Shown here piece by piece: positions 1-7,330 of a stretch of DNA of 15,300 nucleotides. The translations under genes and the position numbers were made by a program. The stretch's first letter is position 1. Each line of letters begins with the position of its first letter. Where the stretch lies: contig JAHHRS010000046.1 of the NCBI GenBank assembly GCA_020025675.1, forward strand, positions 1 through 15,300, in the 5' to 3' direction. The notes under the pieces were generated by a model, which saw nothing but the letters and a program-made list of their open reading frames with translations, had not been told where the DNA came from and made no database searches. The DNA is from Oscillospiraceae bacterium. Lineage in GTDB: Bacteria; Bacillota; Clostridia; Oscillospirales; Oscillospiraceae.

Positions 1-83
1 AATTAAAGTAATAAACAAAACTGAAAATCAGAAAATTCCTTCATAATAAATTTTTGCTTTTGTAAAATTCTTTTCAAGTTTCC

Positions 84-112
84 TTGAAATTTTCATCTGA
101 TTTTGCTATAAT
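84..112 (+). promoter_or_regulatory. Strong sigma-A-type promoter of the nucleoside receptor gene
   Basis: TTGAAA at 84-89 and a perfect TATAAT at 107-112 are separated by 17 nt. The TG at 104-105 makes it an extended -10 promoter. Transcription should start near 118-120, leaving a leader of about 60 nt before the lipoprotein gene. Everything upstream (1-83) is AT-rich with no recognisable gene. Confidence 0.85.
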
Positions 113-119
113 CAAATAT

Positions 120-154
120 GTATCAGGATTTACCTGATACAACCCGAAATCGGG
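120..154 (+). promoter_or_regulatory. Tandem inverted repeats at the transcript start (operator or 5' stem-loops)
   Basis: A perfect 8-bp inverted repeat, GTATCAGG (120-127) and CCTGATAC (133-140) around ATTTA, begins at the predicted transcription start. A second short hairpin follows, CCCG (143-146) and CGGG (151-154) around AAAT. The ribosome site at 165-173 lies just after. In RNA the first hairpin would form the very 5' end and could stabilise the message. In DNA it is placed as an operator overlapping +1. It does not resemble a purine riboswitch, being too short and lacking the three-way junction. The structure is seen; the function is inference. Confidence 0.5.
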
Positions 155-181
155 ACAATTTTTGAAAGGAAGGATATTCCA

Positions 182-1399
182 ATGAAAAAGATTCTTGCAC
201 TTTTACTTGCTCTGTGCATGGTCTTCGCTCTTGCTGCTTGCGGTGAAAGCAAAGCTCCTGAGCAGCCCGCAGAAAGCCCCGCAGCTGAGACTCCTGCTGA
301 GGCACCTGCAGAGACTCCCGCTGAGGAGCCCGCTGAAAAGACTGATATGCGTGTGGCTATGATCACCGACTACGGCGATATCACCGACCAGAGCTTCAAC
401 CAGACCACTTACGAAGCCTGCAAGGCTTACTGCGAAGAGAACGGTGTTGACTTCACCTACTTTAAACCCGCAGGTGACACCACAGCTGACCGTGTTGCTA
501 TGGTTGAGAAGGCTGTTGACGAGGACTACAACGTTGTTGTAATGCCCGGCTTTGCTTTTGCCGGCACCATCGCTGAGGTTCAGGATGAGTACCCCGAAGT
601 TAAGTTCATCGCTCTTGACGTTTCCGAGTTCGACATCATGTCCGCCTTCGAGAACGAGAAGGACGCTCACCTGGCTTCCAACGTTTACTCCGCTGTTTAT
701 CAGGAAGAGCTGTGCGGCTACATGGCCGGTTATGCAGCAGTAAAGATGGGCTACAAGCACCTGGGCTTCCTGGGCGGCATGGCAGTTCCTGCTGTTGTTC
801 GTTACGGCTTTGGCTTTGTTCAGGGTGCTGACGCTGCTGCAAAGGAGCTTGGCATCGAGAATGAAGTTGCTGTTGAATATGTTTACGGCAACCAGTTCTT
901 CGGCGATGCTGACATCACCGCTTACATGGACACCTGGTACGGCGAAAAGGGCGTTGAAGTCGTCTTCGCCTGCGGCGGCGGTATCTTTACCTCCGCAGCT
1001 GAGGCAGCTGCTAAGGTTGACGGCAAGATTATCGGTGTTGACGTTGACCAGGCCAGCGTTATTGACAGCAACTACGGCGAGGGTATGACCGTTACTTCCG
1101 CTATGAAGGGTCTTGCTGCTACCGTTAAGCACATGCTTTCCGAAGTTGCTGCCGGTAACTTTGCAAACTACGGCGGTAAGGTCGAGAACCTTGGTCTTGT
1201 CTCTGGTGACGATGCCGCTCTGAACTATGTACAGCTTCCTCTGGAGAGCACTGTCTGGAATGACGGTTTCACTCAGGACAACTACAAGGAGCTTGTTAAG
1301 GCTATGTTTGACGGCACTGTAACCGTTGAAAGCATCAGCGATGCAAGCGCTATGCCTGAGCACAGCATAACCGTTACAGACTACGGCAACATTAAGTAA
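182..1399 (+). CDS. BMP-family nucleoside-binding lipoprotein (ABC receptor)
   Basis: Extracellular substrate receptor of a BMP/PnrA (TmpC, B. subtilis NupN) type importer, which usually binds purine nucleosides. The product is 405 aa. It has a lipoprotein signal with lipobox Leu17-Ala18-Ala19 and lipidated Cys20, then an Ala/Pro/Glu-rich linker to about residue 53 that tethers the domain through the wall. The periplasmic-binding-like fold starts near residue 55. It contains the family signature TDQSFNQ close to its start and later KFIALDVS and IIGVDVDQ segments. The start is fixed by AAAGGAAGG at 165-173. Codon use is strongly biased (GCT, GTT, GGC), which fits high expression. The ATPase and both permeases follow downstream, so the importer is complete. 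The exact ligand cannot be read from sequence. Confidence 0.93.
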   Translation: MKKILALLLALCMVFALAACGESKAPEQPAESPAAETPAEAPAETPAEEPAEKTDMRVAMITDYGDITDQSFNQTTYEACKAYCEENGVDFTYFKPAGDTTADRVAMVEKAVDEDYNVVVMPGFAFAGTIAEVQDEYPEVKFIALDVSEFDIMSAFENEKDAHLASNVYSAVYQEELCGYMAGYAAVKMGYKHLGFLGGMAVPAVVRYGFGFVQGADAAAKELGIENEVAVEYVYGNQFFGDADITAYMDTWYGEKGVEVVFACGGGIFTSAAEAAAKVDGKIIGVDVDQASVIDSNYGEGMTVTSAMKGLAATVKHMLSEVAAGNFANYGGKVENLGLVSGDDAALNYVQLPLESTVWNDGFTQDNYKELVKAMFDGTVTVESISDASAMPEHSITVTDYGNIK

Positions 1400-1417
1400 A
1401 AAATATTCCCTATTCTG

Positions 1418-1449
1418 CGGGACAGAGATAATTCTCTGTCCCGTTTTTT
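1418..1449 (+). terminator. Rho-independent terminator after the receptor gene
   Basis: A perfect 11-bp stem (CGGGACAGAGA at 1418-1428, its complement at 1433-1443) with loop TAAT is followed by six Ts at 1444-1449. It lies 19 nt after the receptor stop and before the ATPase gene. It should limit read-through so that the binding protein is made in excess over the membrane components. Confidence 0.9.
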
Positions 1450-1486
1450 ATTTTCATGGTGCGTTTAAATATTAGTAAAATTTCTT

Positions 1487-1515
1487 TTGAAAAAAATTCA
1501 CATTTGTAGTACAAT
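1487..1515 (+). promoter_or_regulatory. Second promoter, for the ATPase-permease genes
   Basis: TTGAAA (1487-1492) and TACAAT (1510-1515) are separated by exactly 17 nt, downstream of the terminator at 1418-1449. The predicted start near 1522 gives an 89-nt leader. This promoter uncouples the three membrane-complex genes from the receptor gene. Confidence 0.75.
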
Positions 1516-1550
1516 TAAATTAAGAGAAAAGGTAGATTGTCAGTTCTCAT

Positions 1551-1584
1551 TTTCCTCCACTGATTTCGCTCAGAGGGAGAGAAA
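1551..1584 (+). promoter_or_regulatory. Imperfect hairpin in the ATPase leader
   Basis: CTGA (1560-1563) pairs with TCAG (1570-1573) around TTTCGC. The flanking pyrimidine tract 1551-1558 can pair with the purine tract 1575-1584 through an A-A mismatch and two single-base bulges. It ends 8 nt before the ribosome site. There is no U-tract, so it is not an obvious terminator. It may affect translation or mRNA stability; no known riboswitch class is recognised. Confidence 0.3.
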
Positions 1585-1592
1585 CCTATTTT

Positions 1593-1602
1593 GAGGGGAG
1601 GT
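1593..1602 (+). promoter_or_regulatory. Ribosome binding site that fixes a TTG start
   Basis: GAGGGGAGGT lies 8 nt before a TTG codon at 1611. No ATG or GTG in this frame is close enough to use it: the next Met codon is residue 9, with no ribosome site of its own. This supports the TTG start of the ATPase. Confidence 0.7.
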
Positions 1603-1610
1603 CATCAAGT

Positions 1611-3149
1611 TTGGACAAGCCTTACGCAATAGAAATGCTTAATATAACAAAGCGTTTTCCCGGTATCATTGCAAATGACAATATTACTTTGCAGCTGCGC
1701 CAAGGTGAGATTCATGCACTGTTGGGCGAAAACGGTGCAGGAAAATCAACGTTGATGAGTGTTCTCTTCGGCCTTTATCAGCCGGAAGAGGGCATAATTA
1801 AAAAGGACGGAAAGCAGGTAAATATTAAAGATCCCAACGATGCAAACGCTCTGGGCATCGGTATGGTTCATCAGCACTTTAAGTTAGTTGAATGCTTCAC
1901 TGTTCTTGATAACATTATCATGGGTGTAGAGCCCTGCAAATTCGGATTTCTCCGTAAGGATGAGGCCAGAAAGAAGGTTCTGGAGCTCAGCGAAAAATAC
2001 GGGCTCATGGTTGACCCCGATGCTTTGGTGGAAGATATAACCGTCGGTATGCAGCAGCGTACCGAAATACTGAAAATGCTGTACCGTGATAACGAGATAC
2101 TCATTTTTGATGAGCCAACAGCAGTTTTAACGCCGCAGGAAATTGATGAGCTGATGCAGATAATGAAGGGTCTTGCCAAAGAGGGCAAATCCATACTCTT
2201 TATCTCCCACAAGCTTAACGAGATAATGTCCGTTGCTGACCGCTGCACGGTGCTCCGCAAGGGAAAATGTATAGGTACCGTAAACATTGCGGACACCTCC
2301 AAAGAGGAACTTTCCCGCATGATGGTGGGAAGAGACGTAGAGTTTACGGTACACAAGGACATTGCAAAACCCGGTGAGCCGGTTCTGCATGTTGAAAACC
2401 TTTCGGTTGCCTCTAAACTGCATAAGAATGACGCTGTACGAAACGTAAGCTTTGATGTGCACGAGGGTGAGATAGTCTGTATTGCCGGTATTGACGGCAA
2501 CGGTCAGACAGAACTTGTCTACGGTCTTACAGGTCTGGAGCCTGTAAAAAGCGGCAAAGTCATGTTTAAGGGTAAGGATATAACAAATGCCCCAATACGT
2601 CAGCGCTCTATTATGGGAATGAGCCATATACCGGAAGACAGACATAAACACGGTCTGGTGCTTGATTATTCTCTGGAAGATAACCTTGTGCTTCAGCGCT
2701 ATTTCGAGCCTGAATTTGTAAATAAAGCCGGATTTTTAAAACGCAATGCCATTCGTCAGTATGGCTGCCGACTTATACAGCAGTTTGACATTCGCTCAGG
2801 TCAGGGCTCTGTCACTTCCGTGAGAAGCATGTCCGGCGGCAACCAGCAAAAGGCCATAATTGCCCGTGAAATGGACAAGGATACAAGCCTTCTTGTAGCT
2901 GTTCAGCCTACCCGTGGCCTTGATGTAGGAGCAATTGAATATATTCATCGCCAGATTGTTGCCCAGCGGGACAAAGGCAAGGCTGTTCTGCTGGTAAGCC
3001 TTGAGCTTGATGAAGTTATGGCTCTATCCGACCGCATACTGGTAATGTATGAGGGTGAAATTGTCGGGGAGCTGGACCCCAAGAAAACCACCGTTGAGGA
3101 ACTGGGTCTTTATATGGCCGGTGCAAAGAGAAAGGAGGGCAAAAAGTGA
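1611..3149 (+). CDS. Nucleoside ABC transporter, double ATP-binding protein (NupO-like)
   Basis: Cytoplasmic ATPase that powers the BMP-type nucleoside importer; 512 aa, normal for this sugar/nucleoside importer ATPase family with two fused nucleotide-binding domains. Domain 1 has Walker A GENGAGKST (39-47), a Q-loop near MVHQHF (85-90), a degenerate signature VGMQQR (145-150), Walker B ILIFDEPT (163-170) and H-loop His200. Domain 2 has a Walker A remnant GIDGNGQTE (293-301) without the lysine, signature SGGNQQK (408-414), and a Walker B altered to AVQPTRGLD (430-438). These losses are typical of the family, so only one ATP site is expected to hydrolyse. The start is TTG. The stop overlaps the next gene by 4 bp (GTGA). 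Confidence 0.95.
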   Translation: MDKPYAIEMLNITKRFPGIIANDNITLQLRQGEIHALLGENGAGKSTLMSVLFGLYQPEEGIIKKDGKQVNIKDPNDANALGIGMVHQHFKLVECFTVLDNIIMGVEPCKFGFLRKDEARKKVLELSEKYGLMVDPDALVEDITVGMQQRTEILKMLYRDNEILIFDEPTAVLTPQEIDELMQIMKGLAKEGKSILFISHKLNEIMSVADRCTVLRKGKCIGTVNIADTSKEELSRMMVGRDVEFTVHKDIAKPGEPVLHVENLSVASKLHKNDAVRNVSFDVHEGEIVCIAGIDGNGQTELVYGLTGLEPVKSGKVMFKGKDITNAPIRQRSIMGMSHIPEDRHKHGLVLDYSLEDNLVLQRYFEPEFVNKAGFLKRNAIRQYGCRLIQQFDIRSGQGSVTSVRSMSGGNQQKAIIAREMDKDTSLLVAVQPTRGLDVGAIEYIHRQIVAQRDKGKAVLLVSLELDEVMALSDRILVMYEGEIVGELDPKKTTVEELGLYMAGAKRKEGKK

Positions 3150-4306
3150 ACAGGGAAAAGGAAAGAACTCCTCTTATACGCAGAAGCGGTTTTCAGTCAC
3201 TTGTTGCCTCTCTGCTGTGCATTATTATAGGACTTTTAATAGGCTATATAGTTCTGCTCATGATTAATCCTTCCGGTGCAGGCAATGCCATTTCTACCAT
3301 TATTGAAAACTTCTTTACCTATAAGAAGCCTAAAACTCAGCTTAAATACTTTGGCAGCACCCTTGTAAAAACAGCCCCTCTTATCATGTGCAGTCTGTCT
3401 GTACTGTTTGCGTACAAAGCGGGACTGTTTAATATCGGCGTTGCAGGACAGTATGTTGTGGGTGCAGGAGCAAGCCTTTATTTTGCTCTGGCTTTTGGTA
3501 TGCCCTGGTATGTATGCCTTATAGCCGCAATACTTGCAGGTGCTCTTTTGGGCGCCATATCCGGCCTTTTAAAGGCAGTTTGCAATGTTAACGAAGTTAT
3601 ATCCTGTATAATGCTAAACTGGATAAGCTTGTATCTTGTAAACATACTTTTAAGTCAGGTGAAAGAGCCCACAAGCCCCTACACTTTTGTGCTTAGCTCT
3701 GCAAACCCTGATGCTGTTCTTCCCAGCATGGGACTAAGTTCACTTTTCAGCAAAAATCAGTATGTAACCATAGCCATTCCTCTTGCGGTTATAGTGGCAA
3801 TTCTTATATGGATACTGCTGGAAAAGACAAAGCTTGGATATGAGCTGAAGGCCACAGGATTTAATAAAAATGCCGCAAAATACTGCGGTATGAAGGAAAA
3901 GAAAAATCTGGTTCTCACTATGGCCATTGCAGGCGGTCTTTCCGGTATGGGCGCCGCACTTCTCTTCCTCACCGGCTTTGAACAGTGGTCATGCACTCAG
4001 TCGGCAATCCCCGCAACGGGCTTTAACGGCATTGCGGCGGCCTTTCTGGGAGGCCTTAACCCAATCGGAGCCATTTTCTCCTCATACTTTATTCAGCATA
4101 TTACCGTGGGCGGTGCTTATGTGGATAAAACCATGTACTCAGCCCAGATATCTGACCTTATATCTTCTCTCATAATTTACCTCTGCGGTTTCGTATTTTT
4201 CTTCAAGTACGCTCTCAACAAGCGCCTTGACCAGAGGGCTGAGAAAAAAGCGGCGCTTAAAGCAGAAAATGCTGCCGACACTGAGGAAGGAGGAGAAGAT
4301 AAATGA
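3146..4306 (+). CDS. Nucleoside ABC transporter permease 1 (NupP-like)
   Basis: First membrane subunit of the nucleoside importer, 386 aa, of the BPD_transp_2 family (RbsC-like). Residues 17-40 form the first membrane helix after a basic N-terminal stretch, and about nine more hydrophobic segments follow. FNIGVAGQ (95-102) and NEVISCIMLNWI (149-160) match the conserved cytoplasmic motifs that contact the ATPase. The last 20 residues are a charged Ala/Glu-rich tail. The start is GTG inside the end of the ATPase gene, preceded by AAAGGAGGGC, so the pair is translationally coupled. The next gene again overlaps by 4 bp. Confidence 0.93.
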   Translation: MNREKERTPLIRRSGFQSLVASLLCIIIGLLIGYIVLLMINPSGAGNAISTIIENFFTYKKPKTQLKYFGSTLVKTAPLIMCSLSVLFAYKAGLFNIGVAGQYVVGAGASLYFALAFGMPWYVCLIAAILAGALLGAISGLLKAVCNVNEVISCIMLNWISLYLVNILLSQVKEPTSPYTFVLSSANPDAVLPSMGLSSLFSKNQYVTIAIPLAVIVAILIWILLEKTKLGYELKATGFNKNAAKYCGMKEKKNLVLTMAIAGGLSGMGAALLFLTGFEQWSCTQSAIPATGFNGIAAAFLGGLNPIGAIFSSYFIQHITVGGAYVDKTMYSAQISDLISSLIIYLCGFVFFFKYALNKRLDQRAEKKAALKAENAADTEEGGEDK

Positions 4307-5244
4307 TATTACTTCTTCAGTACACTCTTATTTTTGCCTCCGTCTTGCTGCTTGTTGCTCTGGGCGGCTGCTTCTCTGAGCATTCCGGAGTTATTAACAT
4401 CGGTCTTGAAGGTATAATGGTAATGGGCGCACTGGGCGGTGCTCTTGTTATGAAGTTCATGCCCGGTGACACTTCCGCTTTTATGATGATAATTACGGTA
4501 GTTCTGGCTGCCATGTTACTGGGTGCTGTATACTCGCTGTTTCTGGCGGTAGCCTCCATTAACTTTAAGGCCGACCAGACTCTGGTAGGCAGCGCCATGA
4601 ACCTTTTAGGCGTGGCCGGTGCAACAGTCTTTGTAAAGGCTATGAATACCGCCGAGAATGTAGATAACGTATCTTCCACCATCCAATATATAAACGCAAA
4701 GAAAGCTTTTCTTGTAGATATTGGCGGCTTTGAGTTCAACTGGTTCATGCTCCTTGCCCTGCTTGCCCTTATTTTCGCCTATGTTGCTTTGTATAAGACC
4801 CGTTTCGGTCTCCGTCTTATGGCCTGCGGCGAGCACCCTCAGGCTGCTGACAGCGTTGGCATTAACGTGAAAAAGATGCGCTATGCCGGTGTTCTTATAT
4901 CCGGCGCTCTGGGCGGTCTGGGCGGCATTGTGTATATTACTGCCGGTGTCAGCGAATGGAAGTTTGAAAACGGTGTTGCAGGTTTCGGTTTTCTCGGTCT
5001 GGCCGTTATGATATTCGGTCAGTGGAAGCCTATAAAGATAGCTCTTGCAGCTCTGCTCTTCGGTCTTTTCAGAGCTTTGAGCAATGTTTACGGCGGAATT
5101 GAATTCCTCAGCGCCATGAATATCCCCGCCGCTGTTTACAACATGCTGCCTTACATCATTTCCCTTATAGTTCTGGCCTTTACCTCCAAGAAGTCAAGAG
5201 CTCCTAAGGCAGAAGGAATTCCCTACGATAAGGGTATGCGATAA
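4303..5244 (+). CDS. Nucleoside ABC transporter permease 2 (NupQ-like)
   Basis: Second membrane subunit, 313 aa, which pairs with the preceding permease to form the translocation path. SEHSGVINIGLEGIMVMGA (25-43) is the hallmark N-terminal motif of this family, and about eight or nine hydrophobic helices follow. The ATG overlaps the TGA of permease 1 (ATGA) and has a GGAAGGAGGAGA ribosome site. A strong terminator follows 36 nt after the stop, so this is the last gene of the unit. No nucleosidase or phosphorylase is linked in this window. Confidence 0.93.
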   Translation: MILLLQYTLIFASVLLLVALGGCFSEHSGVINIGLEGIMVMGALGGALVMKFMPGDTSAFMMIITVVLAAMLLGAVYSLFLAVASINFKADQTLVGSAMNLLGVAGATVFVKAMNTAENVDNVSSTIQYINAKKAFLVDIGGFEFNWFMLLALLALIFAYVALYKTRFGLRLMACGEHPQAADSVGINVKKMRYAGVLISGALGGLGGIVYITAGVSEWKFENGVAGFGFLGLAVMIFGQWKPIKIALAALLFGLFRALSNVYGGIEFLSAMNIPAAVYNMLPYIISLIVLAFTSKKSRAPKAEGIPYDKGMR

Positions 5245-5280
5245 AAGTTCTCCCAAATCTTACACAATTTAAAACTAAAA

Positions 5281-5318
5281 CGGGATAGCTAACAATGTGT
5301 TATGCTATCCCGTTTTTT
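5281..5318 (+). terminator. Terminator of the nucleoside importer operon
   Basis: CGGGATAGC (5281-5289) pairs with GCTATCCCG (5304-5312), followed by six Ts. The loop region can extend the stem through TAACA (5290-5294) and TGTTA (5298-5302), leaving one bulged T. The region from 5319 to 5457 holds no feature I can support. Confidence 0.92.
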
Positions 5319-5457
5319 GCATTTAAGTGTCTATTCCGTACTTTATTTAAAGCAAATTATTTTTCAGCACTCTTCTGTAATTTCTCCCGATTGCATTCCA
5401 CAATTCAATGGGATCTTCTGCTGCAACCGATGTGCCCAGACTAAAATAAGCGGAAAG

Positions 5458-5485
5458 AAGGAGTACCTTTCGGTACTCCTTTTTT
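5458..5485. terminator. Bidirectional terminator between convergent units
   Basis: A perfect 10-bp stem (AAGGAGTACC at 5458-5467, its complement at 5472-5481) has a TTTC loop, which reads as a stable GAAA tetraloop on the minus strand. Ts run 5480-5485 on the plus strand and a weaker CTTTCC tract follows on the minus strand. It begins 3 nt after the stop of the DUF5808-type gene, so its main role is probably to end that minus-strand transcript and block opposing transcription. Confidence 0.8.
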
Positions 5486-6819
5486 CACTTAATACGCTCA
5501 TAAATTTCTGCGATTTTTCCGCTTTCACGGCTGCCCACAAGGAACTTTTCTCCGTTTTCCTGTTCAACAAACAGATATGGCGGGCACTGAGGGTCAAGAC
5601 ATACTTTCATGCTGCCGAAGCCCTGTGCTGAGAAGTCGCCTTTCAGCAAATTCTCAAGCCCTGTTCCCATGGTACGCACAAGCTTGGGCGGTAGTTCTTC
5701 CATAAGTTCTGCCGACTTTATATCATCCAGAGGAATTTCGTAATGTGTTCCGCCGCTTTCGGCTGTGAGCATAGTCTCACCGACTTCTATCTCTGGGGCT
5801 TTATTAAACACGGTGTTCGTTATCGGAACAATAAAAGGCACGCTGAGCAGTACGAGAGTAAGGAGAAAAGCAAGCACTTTTCCAGCAGGTTTTGCAAGGT
5901 TTATATTGCAGTTTATTCCTACCCTGTCATTTATAAACAGGTGTGAATCCTCTGCGTTGAAGTAGAAAAGGCCCCAAATCCACTTATCATCATCGTCAAC
6001 ATAAACACCTTTGCCGCTTTTGGTGGAAAGCTCTTCCTGAATTTTCTTGGTTCTTATTTCCACGCTTACAATCAAAGCAACCATTATGAGACTGAAAGCA
6101 ATTACAGAAATCGTGAGCATCATCGGCTCATTTTTGAAACATGCAGTAACCAGATTAAGTCCTGCCAATGTCCATGCGGTTATAAGCCAAACTCTACCCC
6201 AGTTTTTACGACGTATCTCTGTCAGAGCTTTAGTGAGATTTACATCCTCATCTATTTTTTCGGATTTATTTCTGTAAAGATACCTGTAAGAAAGGCCGCA
6301 TAAAATTATGCACAGGCTGTCTGCAAGGTACAATACCCAAAAGCTTCTTTCCCACAAAACAGGTGCAGCGCTGAGAACAAGCGGCAGGATAAAGCACCAC
6401 GGAGAAAGCCACTTGGCAGGGGCTATATTTGAGGTGTCAATTATAACACTGTCAGGGTTTTCATAGCCCCAGCTACGTTCCTTTTTGATTTTCCTCAAAT
6501 CCCTGTTGCAAAAAATGTACGGAATCTCCGGCAGTATGCAGACAAAGAATATCCACCACATCATATAGTTTAAAGCCCCAAAATCTCCTTTAAAGAACAG
6601 ACTCGGAACAGCGCTGATAATAAGCAAAGTGCAGAGAATTTTTTCCTGCTTTATAAATTTATCTAATCTCTGTTTTACCTCTTCGTCACTTCTCGCCTCA
6701 TACGGCAGAGTGACGCCGGTAACGATATTTTTCTTAAATTTAGTCTCGTTTATAAGCTCCCATGCCATTAAAAACGGCAGCCAGAAAAGGCTTACAAACA
6801 TTACAAGTCCCGTTATCAT
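5485..6819 (-). CDS. DUF5808-type multispanning membrane protein
   Basis: A 444-aa integral membrane protein of unknown function. Hydrophobic segments lie near residues 3-19, 60-76, 84-104, 139-156, 160-177, 207-225, 231-252 and 315-335. The acid-aromatic motif DDDDKWIWGLFYFN (275-288), followed by RVGI (299-302), is what I recognise as the DUF5808 signature found in Firmicute membrane proteins. The tail (about 345-444) is soluble and beta-rich, resembling the PH-like domains often attached to these proteins. It starts with an ATG overlapping the stop of the GntR gene, so the two are coupled. YtrA-type regulators commonly control membrane proteins next to them, often linked to envelope stress. 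A role here is inference; no catalytic motif is visible. Confidence 0.82.
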   Translation of the reverse strand: MITGLVMFVSLFWLPFLMAWELINETKFKKNIVTGVTLPYEARSDEEVKQRLDKFIKQEKILCTLLIISAVPSLFFKGDFGALNYMMWWIFFVCILPEIPYIFCNRDLRKIKKERSWGYENPDSVIIDTSNIAPAKWLSPWCFILPLVLSAAPVLWERSFWVLYLADSLCIILCGLSYRYLYRNKSEKIDEDVNLTKALTEIRRKNWGRVWLITAWTLAGLNLVTACFKNEPMMLTISVIAFSLIMVALIVSVEIRTKKIQEELSTKSGKGVYVDDDDKWIWGLFYFNAEDSHLFINDRVGINCNINLAKPAGKVLAFLLTLVLLSVPFIVPITNTVFNKAPEIEVGETMLTAESGGTHYEIPLDDIKSAELMEELPPKLVRTMGTGLENLLKGDFSAQGFGSMKVCLDPQCPPYLFVEQENGEKFLVGSRESGKIAEIYERIK

Positions 6820-7187
6820 GCTTTTCCCTCCTCATACAGCTTTGAACAAAGCTTCAACACATCTTCCCTGCTCATTCCCGAAAGCCTGAGTTCTGACAAG
6901 CAGAGCCGTAAATTCTGAACCGTTTCTTCAGGCAGACCGGTATCTCCTTTTTTCCATAAAATCTGAGCCCCCCGCCGTCTGTCGGTCACTATATAGCCCT
7001 CCTGCTTGAGCATCTGATAAGCTTTGCTGACAGTCATTGCGTTTATTCCGCTCTCCTCAGCCAGCGCCCGGACAGAGGGCAGCTTTTCCCCGAATTTAAG
7101 CTCCCCCTCTGCAATACCGTTTACTATCTGGTTTCTCAGCTGCATATACAGCGGCACCGAACTTTTAAAATCAAAGTGCAGAAGCAT
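6816..7187 (-). CDS. GntR-family regulator, YtrA type
   Basis: A short 123-aa DNA-binding protein. Residues 3-75 form the GntR winged helix: PLYMQLRNQIVNGI, then KLPSVRALAEESGIN with the recognition helix AMTVSKAYQML, then wing residues GYIVTDRRRG. The remaining about 45 residues are a small helical tail, too short for a FadR or UTRA ligand domain; this is the hallmark of the YtrA subfamily, which dimerises through that tail. It overlaps the DUF5808-type gene by 4 bp. A perfect inverted repeat covers its own -10 box, so it is probably an autorepressor. The ribosome site AAGGTGAG precedes the ATG. Confidence 0.92.
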   Translation of the reverse strand: MLLHFDFKSSVPLYMQLRNQIVNGIAEGELKFGEKLPSVRALAEESGINAMTVSKAYQMLKQEGYIVTDRRRGAQILWKKGDTGLPEETVQNLRLCLSELRLSGMSREDVLKLCSKLYEEGKA

Positions 7188-7208
7188 GGTCTCACCTTCT
7201 TTGTATTG

Positions 7209-7233
7209 TTTGTATTATTGACTATAATACAAA
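7209..7233 (-). promoter_or_regulatory. Probable GntR/YtrA operator
   Basis: A perfect 10-bp inverted repeat, TTTGTATTAT (7209-7218) and ATAATACAAA (7224-7233), flanks TGACT. It covers the -10 box of the GntR promoter. A further copy of the half-site, TTTGTATTG (7200-7208), sits directly next to it as a 9-bp direct repeat, suggesting a third half-site or a second dimer. Position and symmetry fit self-repression; binding is inferred. Confidence 0.75.
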
Positions 7234-7249
7234 GTTTTCTATTTGTCAA
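7221..7249 (-). promoter_or_regulatory. Promoter of the GntR-DUF5808 unit
   Basis: On the minus strand a perfect TTGACA (complement of 7244-7249) is followed after 17 nt by TATAGT (complement of 7221-7226). It lies about 35 bp upstream of the GntR start codon and is overlapped by the 7209-7233 palindrome. Confidence 0.82.
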
Positions 7250-7250
7250 C

Positions 7251-7294
7251 AAAAAGTTATCCCGCATACCGCCATAAATGGCGGTACACGGGAT
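7251..7294 (-). terminator. Terminator of the feo operon
   Basis: A long hairpin has inner arms TACCGCCAT (7267-7275) and ATGGCGGTA (7278-7286) and outer arms ATCCCG (7259-7264) and CGGGAT (7289-7294), with a 2x2 internal loop between them. On the minus strand it is followed by AAC and five Ts (complement of 7251-7255), as expected of a terminator for genes read leftward from 7331. On the plus strand there is no T-run. It abuts the -35 box of the next promoter. Confidence 0.8.
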
Positions 7295-7330
7295 TATACA
7301 GAGGTAGAGGTGAGTTATGACATGAAAAGT

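Noticed and set aside
113..181. Purine riboswitch upstream of the nucleoside receptor
   Set aside because: The leader is only about 60 nt and contains two simple hairpins, not the three-way junction with conserved core of that class.
203..1363. Long open frame on the minus strand opposite the receptor gene
   Set aside because: It mirrors the strong codon bias of the lipoprotein gene, has no ribosome site and no recognisable domain, and the plus-strand gene is certain.
5319..5457. Gene remnant or small RNA between the two terminators
   Set aside because: I found no promoter, conserved motif or coding pattern in this stretch.
5302..5631. Plus-strand frame starting in the importer terminator
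   Set aside because: It begins inside the terminator hairpin and crosses a second terminator into an antisense gene. No family resemblance.
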